From a virus: a stretch of DNA of 60,137 bases. Each line of letters begins with the position of its first letter. The first letter of the stretch is position 1. Position numbers and translations under genes: made by a program. The notes beneath the pieces are model-generated. The model was not told the origin of the DNA. It saw only the letters and a list, made by a program, of their open reading frames with translations, and ran no database searches. The stretch is from the IMG/VR virus record IMGVR_UViG_3300010291_000001, positions 1 through 60,137 of that record; one strand, given 5' to 3'. Below, piece after piece: positions 24,967-32,618 of the stretch.

Positions 24967-25668
24967 ATGAGTAACAATCTCAACGAGCTACTCAAGCAGG
25001 CGTTCGGTGAGGGCGATGGAGCTCAAGACGAACTGTCCAAGCTGCTCGCGGAGCTGAGCTCCGAGACCAGCGATGGGGATGACGAGGGAAAGGACGAAGA
25101 GGAAAAGAAGGCCGACGAGAAGAAGGAAGGCGAAGAGGGCGCCGACAAGAAGAAAGATGACGAGAAGAAAGCCGACGATGACGACGAGACCAGCATTGAG
25201 GAAATAGTCGGCGTTGAAAAAGAAGAGAAGAAGGAAGATGAGAAGAAAGCCGATGACGGCGAAAAGAAAAGCGAGGAAGAGTTTGACGTGAAGAAGTGGG
25301 CGAGCGAGCTTTCCGATGAGGACAAGCAGCTGCTCGCAAGCGCGCTTGAGACGTTGAAGGACGTTGTCGGCGAAGAGCAGTACAAGGCTCTTCCCGATGA
25401 AGAGAAGGTGGCTGGTGCGCAGGACCTGATTTACAAGGCGGCTTTTGTGGCCGAAAACATCGAGTCCGTCCGCGAGGAAATCAAGGACAGGCTTGCTGCC
25501 GAAGGCAAAAAAGAGGCGTCCGGCGAGAAGGTTGATGAAGTTGCAGTCGAATACCTTCTGAAGATAGCCATGGACGAGGACGCCGAGGCTGAACAGGCCA
25601 CGACTACCGGCTACTGGATGGGCCTTGGCTTCCGTGCCGCCCTGGAAGAAGCTGAAAGCAAGAAATAA
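24967..25668 (+). CDS. acidic Lys/Glu-rich protein, probable scaffold
   Basis: The 233-residue protein has a very acidic, low-complexity Asp/Glu/Lys region (about 36-105) flanked by helical segments. It lies between the prohead protease and the capsid genes. Size, charge, lack of a fold and position fit an internal scaffolding protein cut by the protease. It has its own late promoter and strong ribosome site, consistent with high copy number. Confidence 0.6.
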   Translation: MSNNLNELLKQAFGEGDGAQDELSKLLAELSSETSDGDDEGKDEEEKKADEKKEGEEGADKKKDDEKKADDDDETSIEEIVGVEKEEKKEDEKKADDGEKKSEEEFDVKKWASELSDEDKQLLASALETLKDVVGEEQYKALPDEEKVAGAQDLIYKAAFVAENIESVREEIKDRLAAEGKKEASGEKVDEVAVEYLLKIAMDEDAEAEQATTTGYWMGLGFRAALEEAESKK

Positions 25669-25669
25669 C

Positions 25670-25834
25670 ATGAGCGACGCTGTCAACACACGCGTGTGTC
25701 AGCGCATTGAGCGGCTCTTTGAAAAAGCGAAGCAGATAAGCAAGGTGAAGTTCGGCTCTGAGGAACCATTCGCTTCCGCCCTGAAGAAGCAGCACGACAA
25801 GGTCATGGCGGAACGGCCGAAGAAGCGGGGGTAA
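25670..25834 (+). CDS. small basic unknown protein
   Basis: A 54-residue basic protein begins two bases after the scaffold-like gene. Its ribosome site is weak, so coupling to the upstream gene is likely. It is helical with a Lys/Arg-rich end. No domain is recognised. Confidence 0.45.
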   Translation: MSDAVNTRVCQRIERLFEKAKQISKVKFGSEEPFASALKKQHDKVMAERPKKRG

Positions 25835-25836
25835 CC

Positions 25837-26103
25837 ATGTCCCTTGAGGCTCTTCCGTGGGCAGGGGCCAAGGCTCTGCGCGGCGGGATGATGGGGCTTG
25901 CTTATCACACTGCCATGAGGCCGTCCGGAACGCCGCTGGACTGGAGACATGCGCTTACTCGAGGGTTGGGTGCCGGTGTGTTGTTAAGCGCTGCCGGTGG
26001 CGCATGGGATGTCTTGGCGTCCAGGGCGATCTCGAGCGTGATGAAGAGCCCGGCGTTTATAAGGGCGGCAAAAGGACTCCGCAGAGTAGTGAGAATGAGG
26101 TAG
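25837..26103 (+). CDS. small basic Gly/Ala-rich hydrophobic protein
   Basis: This 88-residue protein has hydrophobic Gly/Ala segments (near 15-25 and 42-60) and a basic C-terminus, like the other small basic proteins of the structural region. It starts two bases after the previous stop. Function unknown; possibly a virion or membrane-interacting protein. Confidence 0.45.
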   Translation: MSLEALPWAGAKALRGGMMGLAYHTAMRPSGTPLDWRHALTRGLGAGVLLSAAGGAWDVLASRAISSVMKSPAFIRAAKGLRRVVRMR

Positions 26104-26106
26104 GAT

Positions 26107-26421
26107 ATGGCCATGAATAAAAGGGCTGTGATAGAAAACGCCATTTCCGCAATCGATCAGCTTAAAGCCGTCGCCAAAACGGCGGTCGAAGAAAACGAAA
26201 GGCTGAAAGTCGCAGCCGATGCCGTAAGGGCCGGGGTTGCCCACCATACGGCATTTTGGGACGTAGTTGAAAGCCTGACGGACGAAGCCAAGATGGACGC
26301 CGTAAGACGAGAAGTGGATAAAAGGGCTTCCGATGAGATGAGCCTTATTGAGTTCTCGTCCAGTCCGTGGATGTCGGGCAGCGGGTTTGACCTCAACACG
26401 TTTATTAAGTTCAGGATGTGA
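26107..26421 (+). CDS. unknown helical head-region protein
   Basis: This 104-residue, helical protein has an N-terminal coiled-coil-like stretch (about 8-45). No family is recognised. It lies among head genes with 3-base spacing on both sides. Confidence 0.5.
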   Translation: MAMNKRAVIENAISAIDQLKAVAKTAVEENERLKVAADAVRAGVAHHTAFWDVVESLTDEAKMDAVRREVDKRASDEMSLIEFSSSPWMSGSGFDLNTFIKFRM

Positions 26422-26423
26422 AA

Positions 26424-26870
26424 ATGGCCCTAATACGGCAAATGTGGAAAGTGTATACGCAGTCACTGCCCTCCAGTGTGCAGAAATTTGACGCCATCCC
26501 GGGCAGCGGCGTGACGGTTGACGAGGGAGCCACCAGGCTTGCGCAAAAAGACGACAGGATAGCCTTTATTATAATCCCGGAGATTGAAGACGGGAAAGTT
26601 GTCAAGGGCTCAGAGTCGTCCGTGTTTGAGGGTATAGCCAGCGAGGTCAGCCTTGAGGTGTATCAGGATGACATGTATAACGAAAGCATGGCCGGCATGA
26701 GCGTCGGCACAAGGCTTACATTTACGGATGGCAAGTGGAGGAAGATCACTAATGACTTGATGCCGTGCTACTGCTTTGGCGAGGTGGTTTCCGCAACGGC
26801 GTCGGACCTTATTGTTTACTTTCGTGGAACATGCAGATCAGAACTAGTAGAACTGGAATCAGGAGTATAA
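26424..26870 (+). CDS. unknown head-region protein
   Basis: The 148-residue, beta-rich protein precedes the decoration genes. The ATG at 26424 was preferred to a GTG at 26418 because of the distance from AGGA. It may be a minor capsid or completion protein; there is no motif to confirm this. Confidence 0.5.
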   Translation: MALIRQMWKVYTQSLPSSVQKFDAIPGSGVTVDEGATRLAQKDDRIAFIIIPEIEDGKVVKGSESSVFEGIASEVSLEVYQDDMYNESMAGMSVGTRLTFTDGKWRKITNDLMPCYCFGEVVSATASDLIVYFRGTCRSELVELESGV

Positions 26871-26871
26871 C

Positions 26872-27339
26872 ATGGCGCACATAATTAGCACTGCCGGTGC
26901 TGGTTACATGACGATTAACATAAAACCGGAGTCGGTCAACGTTGATGAGGGACATGCGCTTAACCTGTCGGGCGCACTCGCGAACACTGAGCACGTCACC
27001 GCCGACACAGCCCATGCGGTGCCGGTCGGCATAGTCGTTACGCCGCTTACCGACGGCAAGTCCGCGTACGGGCGGGCCACCGGCCAGGCGGTGGAAGTTG
27101 CGTTGGGGCATGTTCTTGTCAGCATAAGCTCAGCCGACACGGAAGTCCCGGCCGACTTCAACTCCACGAACTACGCCGCAGGAAAACCGGTGGGGTTCGT
27201 TGACGGAAAGTACACGTACAGAACCACGGGCGGCAGTCCGGCCACTACTGTCAGTCGGCGCGGTGTCGTCGTGAAAGGTTACACAATTGGGACCACGTAC
27301 CACGCGTTGGTGCTTGTGGACAAGGTAAATGGATCGTAA
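26872..27339 (+). CDS. head decoration-like protein 1
   Basis: This 155-residue, beta-rich, Thr/Val/Gly-rich protein lies just before the major capsid protein and is similar to the next gene product. Both contain DFN(S/T)TNYA, GKY and RRGVVV/KRGVVV stretches at matching places. Tandem decoration (head-fibre or cement) proteins are common in this position. An AGGAGT site precedes the ATG. Confidence 0.62.
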   Translation: MAHIISTAGAGYMTINIKPESVNVDEGHALNLSGALANTEHVTADTAHAVPVGIVVTPLTDGKSAYGRATGQAVEVALGHVLVSISSADTEVPADFNSTNYAAGKPVGFVDGKYTYRTTGGSPATTVSRRGVVVKGYTIGTTYHALVLVDKVNGS

Positions 27340-27356
27340 AGTAGAAGGAGTCAAAC

Positions 27357-27791
27357 ATGGCAAAGATACTCAATCCTCTTGACGTAGTTACAGTGAACGT
27401 TGAACCAGCCTCGGCGTACAACGCCAGTGAGGGGTGGGCGGTAAACCTGAACACTCGGGCCCTTGCGACTACGGACGGCGCCACGGTTGCGGTCGGCATT
27501 CTCATGCTCAACATCGAGGACGGGAAGCCCGCGTATGGGCAGTCGACCGGCCTCAACGCCGAGTGCGCCATAGGGCGCGCGCTTGTGCGCATTACCAGTG
27601 CTGACGTGCATAGCGCCGAAGATTTCAACACGACCAACTACGCGGTTGGGGCCGCGCTTGGTTTTACCGGTGGAAAGTATGACTATAACGCGACCAGCAA
27701 ACGGGGCGTAGTGGTCAACGTGAAGACCACGCCCGGCTCGCCCGTAACGGTCGAGTACGTCGACGTGATAGTCGACAAGGTGCTTGGATAA
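27357..27791 (+). CDS. head decoration-like protein 2 (paralogue)
   Basis: The 144-residue protein is a diverged duplicate of its neighbour: shared EDFNTTNYAVG, GFTGGKY and SKRGVVV segments. It has its own AAGGAG site. The duplication suggests two related cement proteins on the capsid or a capsid and tail pair. Confidence 0.62.
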   Translation: MAKILNPLDVVTVNVEPASAYNASEGWAVNLNTRALATTDGATVAVGILMLNIEDGKPAYGQSTGLNAECAIGRALVRITSADVHSAEDFNTTNYAVGAALGFTGGKYDYNATSKRGVVVNVKTTPGSPVTVEYVDVIVDKVLG

Positions 27792-27818
27792 ACCCTTTAA
27801 AGCATAGGAGGAAACACA

Positions 27819-28700
27819 ATGGATAATGTTGGGGAATTGTTTGTAAGTGCAATTGCAAAAGAAGGCTCTGCCGCGATTGAGAAATTCAATCAGGGTATGC
27901 GCACGTGGGTCGAGACTGAGCTTATTGACAAGTCCATCCTGCGCAAGGTCCTGATGGTTTCGCATGAGCGTCCGGTGCCGGTGCCTGGCGGTCTCGGCTA
28001 CCCGTTCGGGAAGCTGGCCCCCAATGTCGACGGCGTTATGGTAACTGGTGAGTTTCCCAGCATAAAGCCGAGTATTGTCCGCCAGAGCGTCGTGCCTGCG
28101 GTTCTGATCAAGGTGCTCAACGGTCATGTCGCGGACATGGACGAGCTGCGCGCGGTTACGGACATGGGTGTCTGGATCCGCGGCAAGGTGACCGACGAGA
28201 TCGGTTTCCGGGAAAACCAGCTTCTAATGACCGCTCTTGTTGCGGCTCACGGCTCTCCGCAGTCCATCACCACGGCCAGCGGCAGCTTTGAGCCCTCTGC
28301 CGTACCGATAATCAAGAATCTGATTTCGACGAATGACCTGAAGGCTGCAACGATAATCATCAAAGAGAGTGATTATAACAACATCTCCAGCTGGGACAAT
28401 GTCAAGGCGTCGGATCAGAAGCTTGACAAGATATGGGACAAGGGCGAGCTGGCGGTAACCGAGTTTGCGGGATTGAACATAATCCCTCTCCAGGACCGCG
28501 TTTTCACGAAGGCCGGCTCTACGGCCGACGGTTACGTGCTGGCCCAGAAGGAATTCCTGGGCTTCCTGCTCGAGGGGACCCCGCTTTCGGTGGTTGCGGA
28601 AAAAGAGAAGAACCTGACCTACCTGTTCCACGCCGGCCAGAGCCTTGGCCTCGCGATCATGAACACCAACGCAGTGCGTGGCTTCACCATGACAAAGTGA
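27819..28700 (+). CDS. major capsid protein
   Basis: The 293-residue protein comes after protease, scaffold and decoration genes, has a strong AGGAGG site and is followed by an intrinsic terminator, all typical of the major capsid gene. The sequence fits an HK97-type subunit: helical N-arm, a long spine helix (about 115-135), central beta segments and a C-terminal P-loop-like end. No conserved motif is short enough to prove it by eye. Confidence 0.75.
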   Translation: MDNVGELFVSAIAKEGSAAIEKFNQGMRTWVETELIDKSILRKVLMVSHERPVPVPGGLGYPFGKLAPNVDGVMVTGEFPSIKPSIVRQSVVPAVLIKVLNGHVADMDELRAVTDMGVWIRGKVTDEIGFRENQLLMTALVAAHGSPQSITTASGSFEPSAVPIIKNLISTNDLKAATIIIKESDYNNISSWDNVKASDQKLDKIWDKGELAVTEFAGLNIIPLQDRVFTKAGSTADGYVLAQKEFLGFLLEGTPLSVVAEKEKNLTYLFHAGQSLGLAIMNTNAVRGFTMTK

Positions 28701-28742
28701 TAATACGGGCGCAACGCCCGTCTCTGTCCTCTCCTTTCGTGG

Positions 28743-28772
28743 ACTCCCGGTCGTATGGCCGGGAGTTTTTTT
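28743..28772 (+). terminator. intrinsic terminator after capsid gene
   Basis: ACTCCCGG and CCGGGAGT pair around an 8-base loop and are followed by a run of seven T. It ends the head operon. A smaller GGGCG/CGCCC hairpin lies about 30 bases before it. Confidence 0.88.
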
Positions 28773-28779
28773 ATCTTCG

Positions 28780-28793
28780 GGTTATAATTTTAT
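28780..28793 (+). promoter_or_regulatory. late-type promoter
   Basis: GGTTATAATTTTAT, with TATAAT at 28783-28788, sits between the capsid terminator and the next gene and restarts transcription for the neck genes. Confidence 0.75.
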
Positions 28794-28808
28794 GATGGAG
28801 GATCTACA

Positions 28809-29009
28809 ATGAAACGCATTTTATCGAAAGCGGTCAGCCCCTACGCGACCGTTCCCCTGGCGGCAATTCTGGGCACCGTCGCCATGCGCAACTACCTGCA
28901 GGCAAGGCGTATGCACGGGGCGCTCCAAGAACAGTCAAAGGTGCTTACACACCAGATGCTTACCAACCAATATTACAGGAATGTATTGCGGCAAATGATG
29001 GGCAGGTAA
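28809..29009 (+). CDS. small basic protein with one hydrophobic segment
   Basis: A 66-residue basic protein has a single short hydrophobic segment (about 13-26). It is first in the neck operon with GGAGG ahead of the ATG. Function unknown. Confidence 0.5.
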   Translation: MKRILSKAVSPYATVPLAAILGTVAMRNYLQARRMHGALQEQSKVLTHQMLTNQYYRNVLRQMMGR

Positions 29010-29013
29010 GCCC

Positions 29014-29463
29014 ATGAACCGCGCTTCATATGTCAGTAACATACGCACCCTCCTACAGGACCAGGAGATATATAACGAGCTCCTGGGCGGCAAGGAGGAG
29101 CTTACGGACTCGGAAATAACCCTGGCCCTGATGATGGAGCTGGAATATTACAATAATGTTCCCCCGGCGCTCGACCAATACGAGCTGGAAGACTTCCCGG
29201 CGCCTTACCAGCTTATCAACGGTGCGGCGGGCAGGTCCCTGCTCTCCGTCTGTAACAGGCACGACAGGAATAGGCTGGAGTATAACGACGGCGGGGTAAG
29301 CGTCCGCGTCAACGACAAGGCGGACAGGTACAGGCCGATGGCCGCCGCCATGCTCCAGGAATGGAGAGAGTTCGTGCTGAGACACAAGGTAAGCAGGAAC
29401 ATGGCCGGGTTTACTGATACGTATTCGCCTATGGGTCGCGGTAGAGGGACTTATGACATTTAA
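29014..29463 (+). CDS. head-tail connector-like protein
   Basis: The 149-residue acidic, helical protein lies just after the capsid gene block and overlaps the zinc neck-like gene. Small helical proteins here are often gp6/gp15-type connectors. This is position-based; no motif is decisive. Confidence 0.45.
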   Translation: MNRASYVSNIRTLLQDQEIYNELLGGKEELTDSEITLALMMELEYYNNVPPALDQYELEDFPAPYQLINGAAGRSLLSVCNRHDRNRLEYNDGGVSVRVNDKADRYRPMAAAMLQEWREFVLRHKVSRNMAGFTDTYSPMGRGRGTYDI

Positions 29464-30229
29464 GTCCGAAATCAAGATTAACAAAATAACAACGGAGTTT
29501 TTCGGGCCCGACTTTATCGAAGTATCGTGGGACGTACAGCCGATCAACCCGTCCGGTGTTTACTTGTTTAATGTTTACAGGTCCGCCGCCAACTCGATAG
29601 GCTCGGCGCAGCTGGCAAGCCAGCTACAAACGTCAAACCAGTTCCTGGACTACGGGGTCAGGCGAAGGGAAGGGATTTGCGATATTTGGTATTGGGTGTC
29701 GGTTCTGAAACAGGGTGTTTCAGGAGAAGACGTTTACGGCCCGAAACACTTCGGGTTGGCTGTAGACCCCAAAGCTGAAAAGATACGCAGGGACGAAGAC
29801 TTGATGTTGAGAAGGTTTATCAAAAACAAGTCTTACTTCCTTATCAAAAGACGTTTCGGCCAGCAATGCGTCTGTGCGAAAAACACCGTACCCGACCTTA
29901 GCTGTGAGATATGTTACGGAACCGGCTATGTCGGCGGGTATTATGATAAGATTGAGTCTTATGTTGGGTTGTCCATTCCGGCGAGTTACCATGACGACGC
30001 CTCGAGAATCACCGAGAAATTCGACGTCGTGAACGGCTGGACCACCTACGGGCCGTCCCTGCACGGTGGAGATTTGATATTCGTTGCGGCCAGGGATACG
30101 ATGTTTATAGTAAAGAACGTTAAGAAAACGGTACTGAACGGCTGCGTGTTACGCCAGATATTCGATATGGTTGAGATGCCCGCCGGGCATCCGGCGTATA
30201 AACTGTTAACGAATGTTACTATGGCGTGA
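29453..30229 (+). CDS. neck-like protein with zinc knuckle
   Basis: The first 100 of 258 residues look like a fibronectin type III-type beta domain (IEVSWDVQPINPSGVYLF). Then come CVCAKN and CEICYGTGYVGGYYDKI, a four-cysteine knuckle of a kind seen in neck/head-completion proteins of large contractile-tailed phages. The rest is beta-rich. The start overlaps the previous gene by 11 bases with AGAGGG ahead. Confidence 0.55.
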   Translation: MTFKSEIKINKITTEFFGPDFIEVSWDVQPINPSGVYLFNVYRSAANSIGSAQLASQLQTSNQFLDYGVRRREGICDIWYWVSVLKQGVSGEDVYGPKHFGLAVDPKAEKIRRDEDLMLRRFIKNKSYFLIKRRFGQQCVCAKNTVPDLSCEICYGTGYVGGYYDKIESYVGLSIPASYHDDASRITEKFDVVNGWTTYGPSLHGGDLIFVAARDTMFIVKNVKKTVLNGCVLRQIFDMVEMPAGHPAYKLLTNVTMA

Positions 30230-30243
30230 TATTTTGGCTGCGG

Positions 30244-30258
30244 GGTTATAATTTTATA
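30244..30258 (+). promoter_or_regulatory. late-type promoter
   Basis: GGTTATAATTTTATA with TATAAT at 30247-30252 lies 20 bases before a 34-codon gene that opens a run of small basic proteins. Confidence 0.75.
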
Positions 30259-30277
30259 AGAGATAAAGGAGTTTACG

Positions 30278-30382
30278 ATGTTAAGCACACAGAGCCAATC
30301 TGCCGTATTCGGGTTAAAAGAAATACGGAATGCCATGAGTCCGTTCATGCGACTGATTGAGCGCATTGGGATGGTGATGTAA
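30278..30382 (+). CDS. 34-residue peptide
   Basis: A 34-codon frame with AAAGGAG upstream follows the promoter at 30244, and its TAA overlaps the next ATG (TAATG). The peptide is amphipathic with several Met. The coupling and promoter make it a probable real gene or a leader for the next one. Confidence 0.5.
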   Translation: MLSTQSQSAVFGLKEIRNAMSPFMRLIERIGMVM

Positions 30383-30696
30383 TGAGCCCGGCATTCAAAA
30401 AGCTGGTCGCGCTCGTGTCAAAAGCAGACATGTCCAAAAGCGCCTTTGCGGCATCGGCGACTAAGGCTGTTGGCTGGCTGCCGAGGATTATGTCCAGTTT
30501 GCGTGGCGGAACGAAACATTTTGGACTTTATCTAGCCAGGGGATTTCCCAAACACGCCCGTAAGATTGGAAGGATTACCAGAGCGGCCGCGCAATACCCG
30601 TGGGCGGCTCCGGCTGGCCTGGCCGGCCTTGGCTTTTTAGGTGGCAGGTACATATTGCCTCGTCAAAGAGACGTACGTTTTATAAGTCTGAGGTAA
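30382..30696 (+). CDS. small basic Gly/Ala-rich hydrophobic protein
   Basis: This 104-residue, Lys/Arg-rich protein has a hydrophobic segment PAGLAGLGFLGGRYI near 77-91. Translation is coupled to the 34-residue peptide. It is one of six such genes in a row (30.3-32.0 kb). Function unknown. Confidence 0.5.
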   Translation: MSPAFKKLVALVSKADMSKSAFAASATKAVGWLPRIMSSLRGGTKHFGLYLARGFPKHARKIGRITRAAAQYPWAAPAGLAGLGFLGGRYILPRQRDVRFISLR

Positions 30697-30700
30697 AATA

Positions 30701-30895
30701 ATGAGCTTGGCGCTCCAGAACATTCTACGGAGGGGCAGGAGGCTCGCGAGCTTTCCGCTTCGTAAGGCGATGCAGGCCACACAGCTTACCGTCGGCCCCT
30801 GGTATAGAGGGCTGAGGCCAGGCATGGCGTGGGGATGGGGAGCAGCGATCAAAAACCTGGTGAAGCCCATCACCAGAAGACCAATAGTACCGTAA
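30701..30895 (+). CDS. small basic protein
   Basis: A 64-residue Arg/Trp/Gly-rich protein sits in the same run of genes. No domain is recognised; the charge suggests binding to DNA or membrane surfaces. Confidence 0.45.
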   Translation: MSLALQNILRRGRRLASFPLRKAMQATQLTVGPWYRGLRPGMAWGWGAAIKNLVKPITRRPIVP

Positions 30896-30904
30896 GGATC
30901 TTAT

Positions 30905-31390
30905 ATGAAGAGCGAAAAAATGAAAGCGTTGGTAAGCGGTATAAAAAGAATGGCGCAATGGATTGCCGATCCTAAACGCGCCGCTCCGCTGCTTGCCGCG
31001 ATACCGGCCGTCGGAGCCGGCGTTCGTCTGGTTACCTCCAAAGAGGACGGGCCGATTTCACTTGATGACCTTATGCGCACGGCCCTCGTAACGGGCGCCC
31101 TGGCGTCTCCCGGCCTGATATGGACTGCGAGACAGTATGGTCGTGGGATAAGCAGCGCGGAAGATCTGTCAAAAAAGGTGAAAGGCGTCTTGGGGACCAG
31201 CGAAAAGACCCTTGAGGTCGCAAAGGGACTCGGCCAGCGCCTTCTGAAGCTTGTATCGGATGTCAACCCGCAGAGGGTTGCGGAAAGAACGGCAAGGCTG
31301 AGCGCCATAGGCCTCCCCATGGCTGCGGCCACGTATCTTGGCTTGAAGCACGGAATAAGGGGACGGCGCAGGAGGAAGATCAATGAGTAA
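30905..31390 (+). CDS. basic Gly/Ala-rich protein with hydrophobic helices
   Basis: The 161-residue protein has hydrophobic helices (about 27-42, 61-75 and 136-149) between basic and amphipathic parts and ends in an Arg/Lys cluster (RGRRRRK). It overlaps the next start by 8 bases. It may be a membrane-interacting virion protein. Confidence 0.5.
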   Translation: MKSEKMKALVSGIKRMAQWIADPKRAAPLLAAIPAVGAGVRLVTSKEDGPISLDDLMRTALVTGALASPGLIWTARQYGRGISSAEDLSKKVKGVLGTSEKTLEVAKGLGQRLLKLVSDVNPQRVAERTARLSAIGLPMAAATYLGLKHGIRGRRRRKINE

Positions 31391-31589
31391 GAGCAAAAAA
31401 AGCAAAGCATTGAAATATGGAGCTGTCGGCGCCGGACTCGGCGCTGCCGGGCTTGGCGGGATGTATGCTGCTACAGGGCAGATTCCAGGCTATCAGTCGA
31501 TGGTCAAGCTCCGCACCATGACAAAGAACCAAATGATCGCGGGTATAAAAAAGCTTACCGAGTTGGTCCGTAGAATAAAGGGGAAGTAA
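31383..31589 (+). CDS. small basic protein with Gly-rich helix
   Basis: A 68-residue protein consists of a Lys-rich start, a GxxxG-rich hydrophobic helix (AVGAGLGAAGLGGMYAA, 14-30) and a C-terminal amphipathic helix ending in RRIKGK. The ending resembles that of the next gene product (RKIKGK), suggesting shared ancestry or a shared targeting signal. Confidence 0.5.
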   Translation: MSKSKKSKALKYGAVGAGLGAAGLGGMYAATGQIPGYQSMVKLRTMTKNQMIAGIKKLTELVRRIKGK

Positions 31590-31590
31590 A

Positions 31591-31995
31591 ATGGCTAAAA
31601 AAGAGAGGCCTGGATTTTTCTCGCCCGGACACGGGCTTGGCTTGCCGGCAAAAGACGAGATTTCATATCTGAAACGCATAATGCCGGCGGCTGGGCTTGC
31701 CGGCCTGCTTGTCGGCACCGGCGCAGCGCCAGCAGCATTATTGCCGGCCGCCTATATTGGCGTGAAGGGCTTTGGGCAGCTTGGTCGTGGATATGAAAGG
31801 CGTAGGGAAGAGAACCGCGGGCCCGCTAGCGCAATGATTGGGTCGTATGGCCGCTTCAGCATCCCGCTTGCGGTTCCGGTGACGCTAGCGGGCCGTCTCG
31901 GCATCAGTGCCGGTCAGCGGCTTATGGAAAGCTCAAAAGCTCAGGCTGGAATAAGGCGCCTTGTGGAGGCCATCCGCAAAATCAAAGGCAAATGA
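31591..31995 (+). CDS. basic Gly/Ala-rich protein with hydrophobic helix
   Basis: The 134-residue protein has a hydrophobic Ala/Gly/Pro helix (about 30-58) and a C-terminal amphipathic helix ending IRKIKGK like its upstream neighbour. Its stop overlaps the next start (ATGA). Function unknown. Confidence 0.5.
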   Translation: MAKKERPGFFSPGHGLGLPAKDEISYLKRIMPAAGLAGLLVGTGAAPAALLPAAYIGVKGFGQLGRGYERRREENRGPASAMIGSYGRFSIPLAVPVTLAGRLGISAGQRLMESSKAQAGIRRLVEAIRKIKGK

Positions 31996-32558
31996 TCCGC
32001 AGGTTAATACTTAACCCGCTTGTAGACGAAATAAAAAAACTGGGAGACGCGAACGTTGACGTTGAGGGGCTCGGCAGCAACCCGCTTGGAGACGCGGTTA
32101 TCACCGTAGCCAATCCGTTCGAAGAGCGCCCCCAGGCGGCTAAAACTGTTATCCTGGACTGTCTCAGGTGGGGCCCGGACCGCGGAACGATCTCGGCGTC
32201 GGATAGCCCGACCTGGATAGGCGGCGGCAGGGACATCAACAGGCTGCTCATGGCCGGCCTGCTTCTATCCGCCAGAGCTCAGCAGAGATGGACTGCGTCA
32301 AGTATGCTGTCCGTCCTGTTTTTGTTTTTCAGCGAGTTTCACGACGTTATAGGCCGTAACACCGGAATAAGCACGAGTGTAAGGGAAATCGTGGAGCCCA
32401 GACTGGCCCAGCAGGCCCAGAATATGTACGAGGGCTCCATGGTGATTGACTCAGCCATACCCATAAACGTTGTCAGAACCCAGACCGTTGATAACGTCAA
32501 CGCCATCAGGGCCGTTCTACGCGGTGCGGATGTCTCCCAAAATGTTAATATTGGGTAA
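31992..32558 (+). CDS. tail completion or neck-type protein
   Basis: The 188-residue protein, directly before the sheath gene and coupled to the preceding gene, has helical and beta parts with a hydrophobic core segment (about 108-118). Its position suggests a tail terminator or neck protein, without sequence proof. Confidence 0.4.
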   Translation: MIRRLILNPLVDEIKKLGDANVDVEGLGSNPLGDAVITVANPFEERPQAAKTVILDCLRWGPDRGTISASDSPTWIGGGRDINRLLMAGLLLSARAQQRWTASSMLSVLFLFFSEFHDVIGRNTGISTSVREIVEPRLAQQAQNMYEGSMVIDSAIPINVVRTQTVDNVNAIRAVLRGADVSQNVNIG

Positions 32559-32582
32559 GGTCGGCTTTATTCCGCACGCCCG

Positions 32583-32597
32583 GGTTATAATTTTATA
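32583..32597 (+). promoter_or_regulatory. late-type promoter for sheath and tube
   Basis: GGTTATAATTTTATA, with TATAAT at 32586-32591, lies 22 bases ahead of the sheath ATG. Confidence 0.78.
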
Positions 32598-32618
32598 GGT
32601 AGATTAAGGGAGCAAACG

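Noticed and set aside
24967-25668. Leftward frames opposite the acidic scaffold-like gene
   Set aside because: Their Leu/Phe/Ser-rich composition is the complement of the Glu/Lys/Asp codons and they have no start signals.
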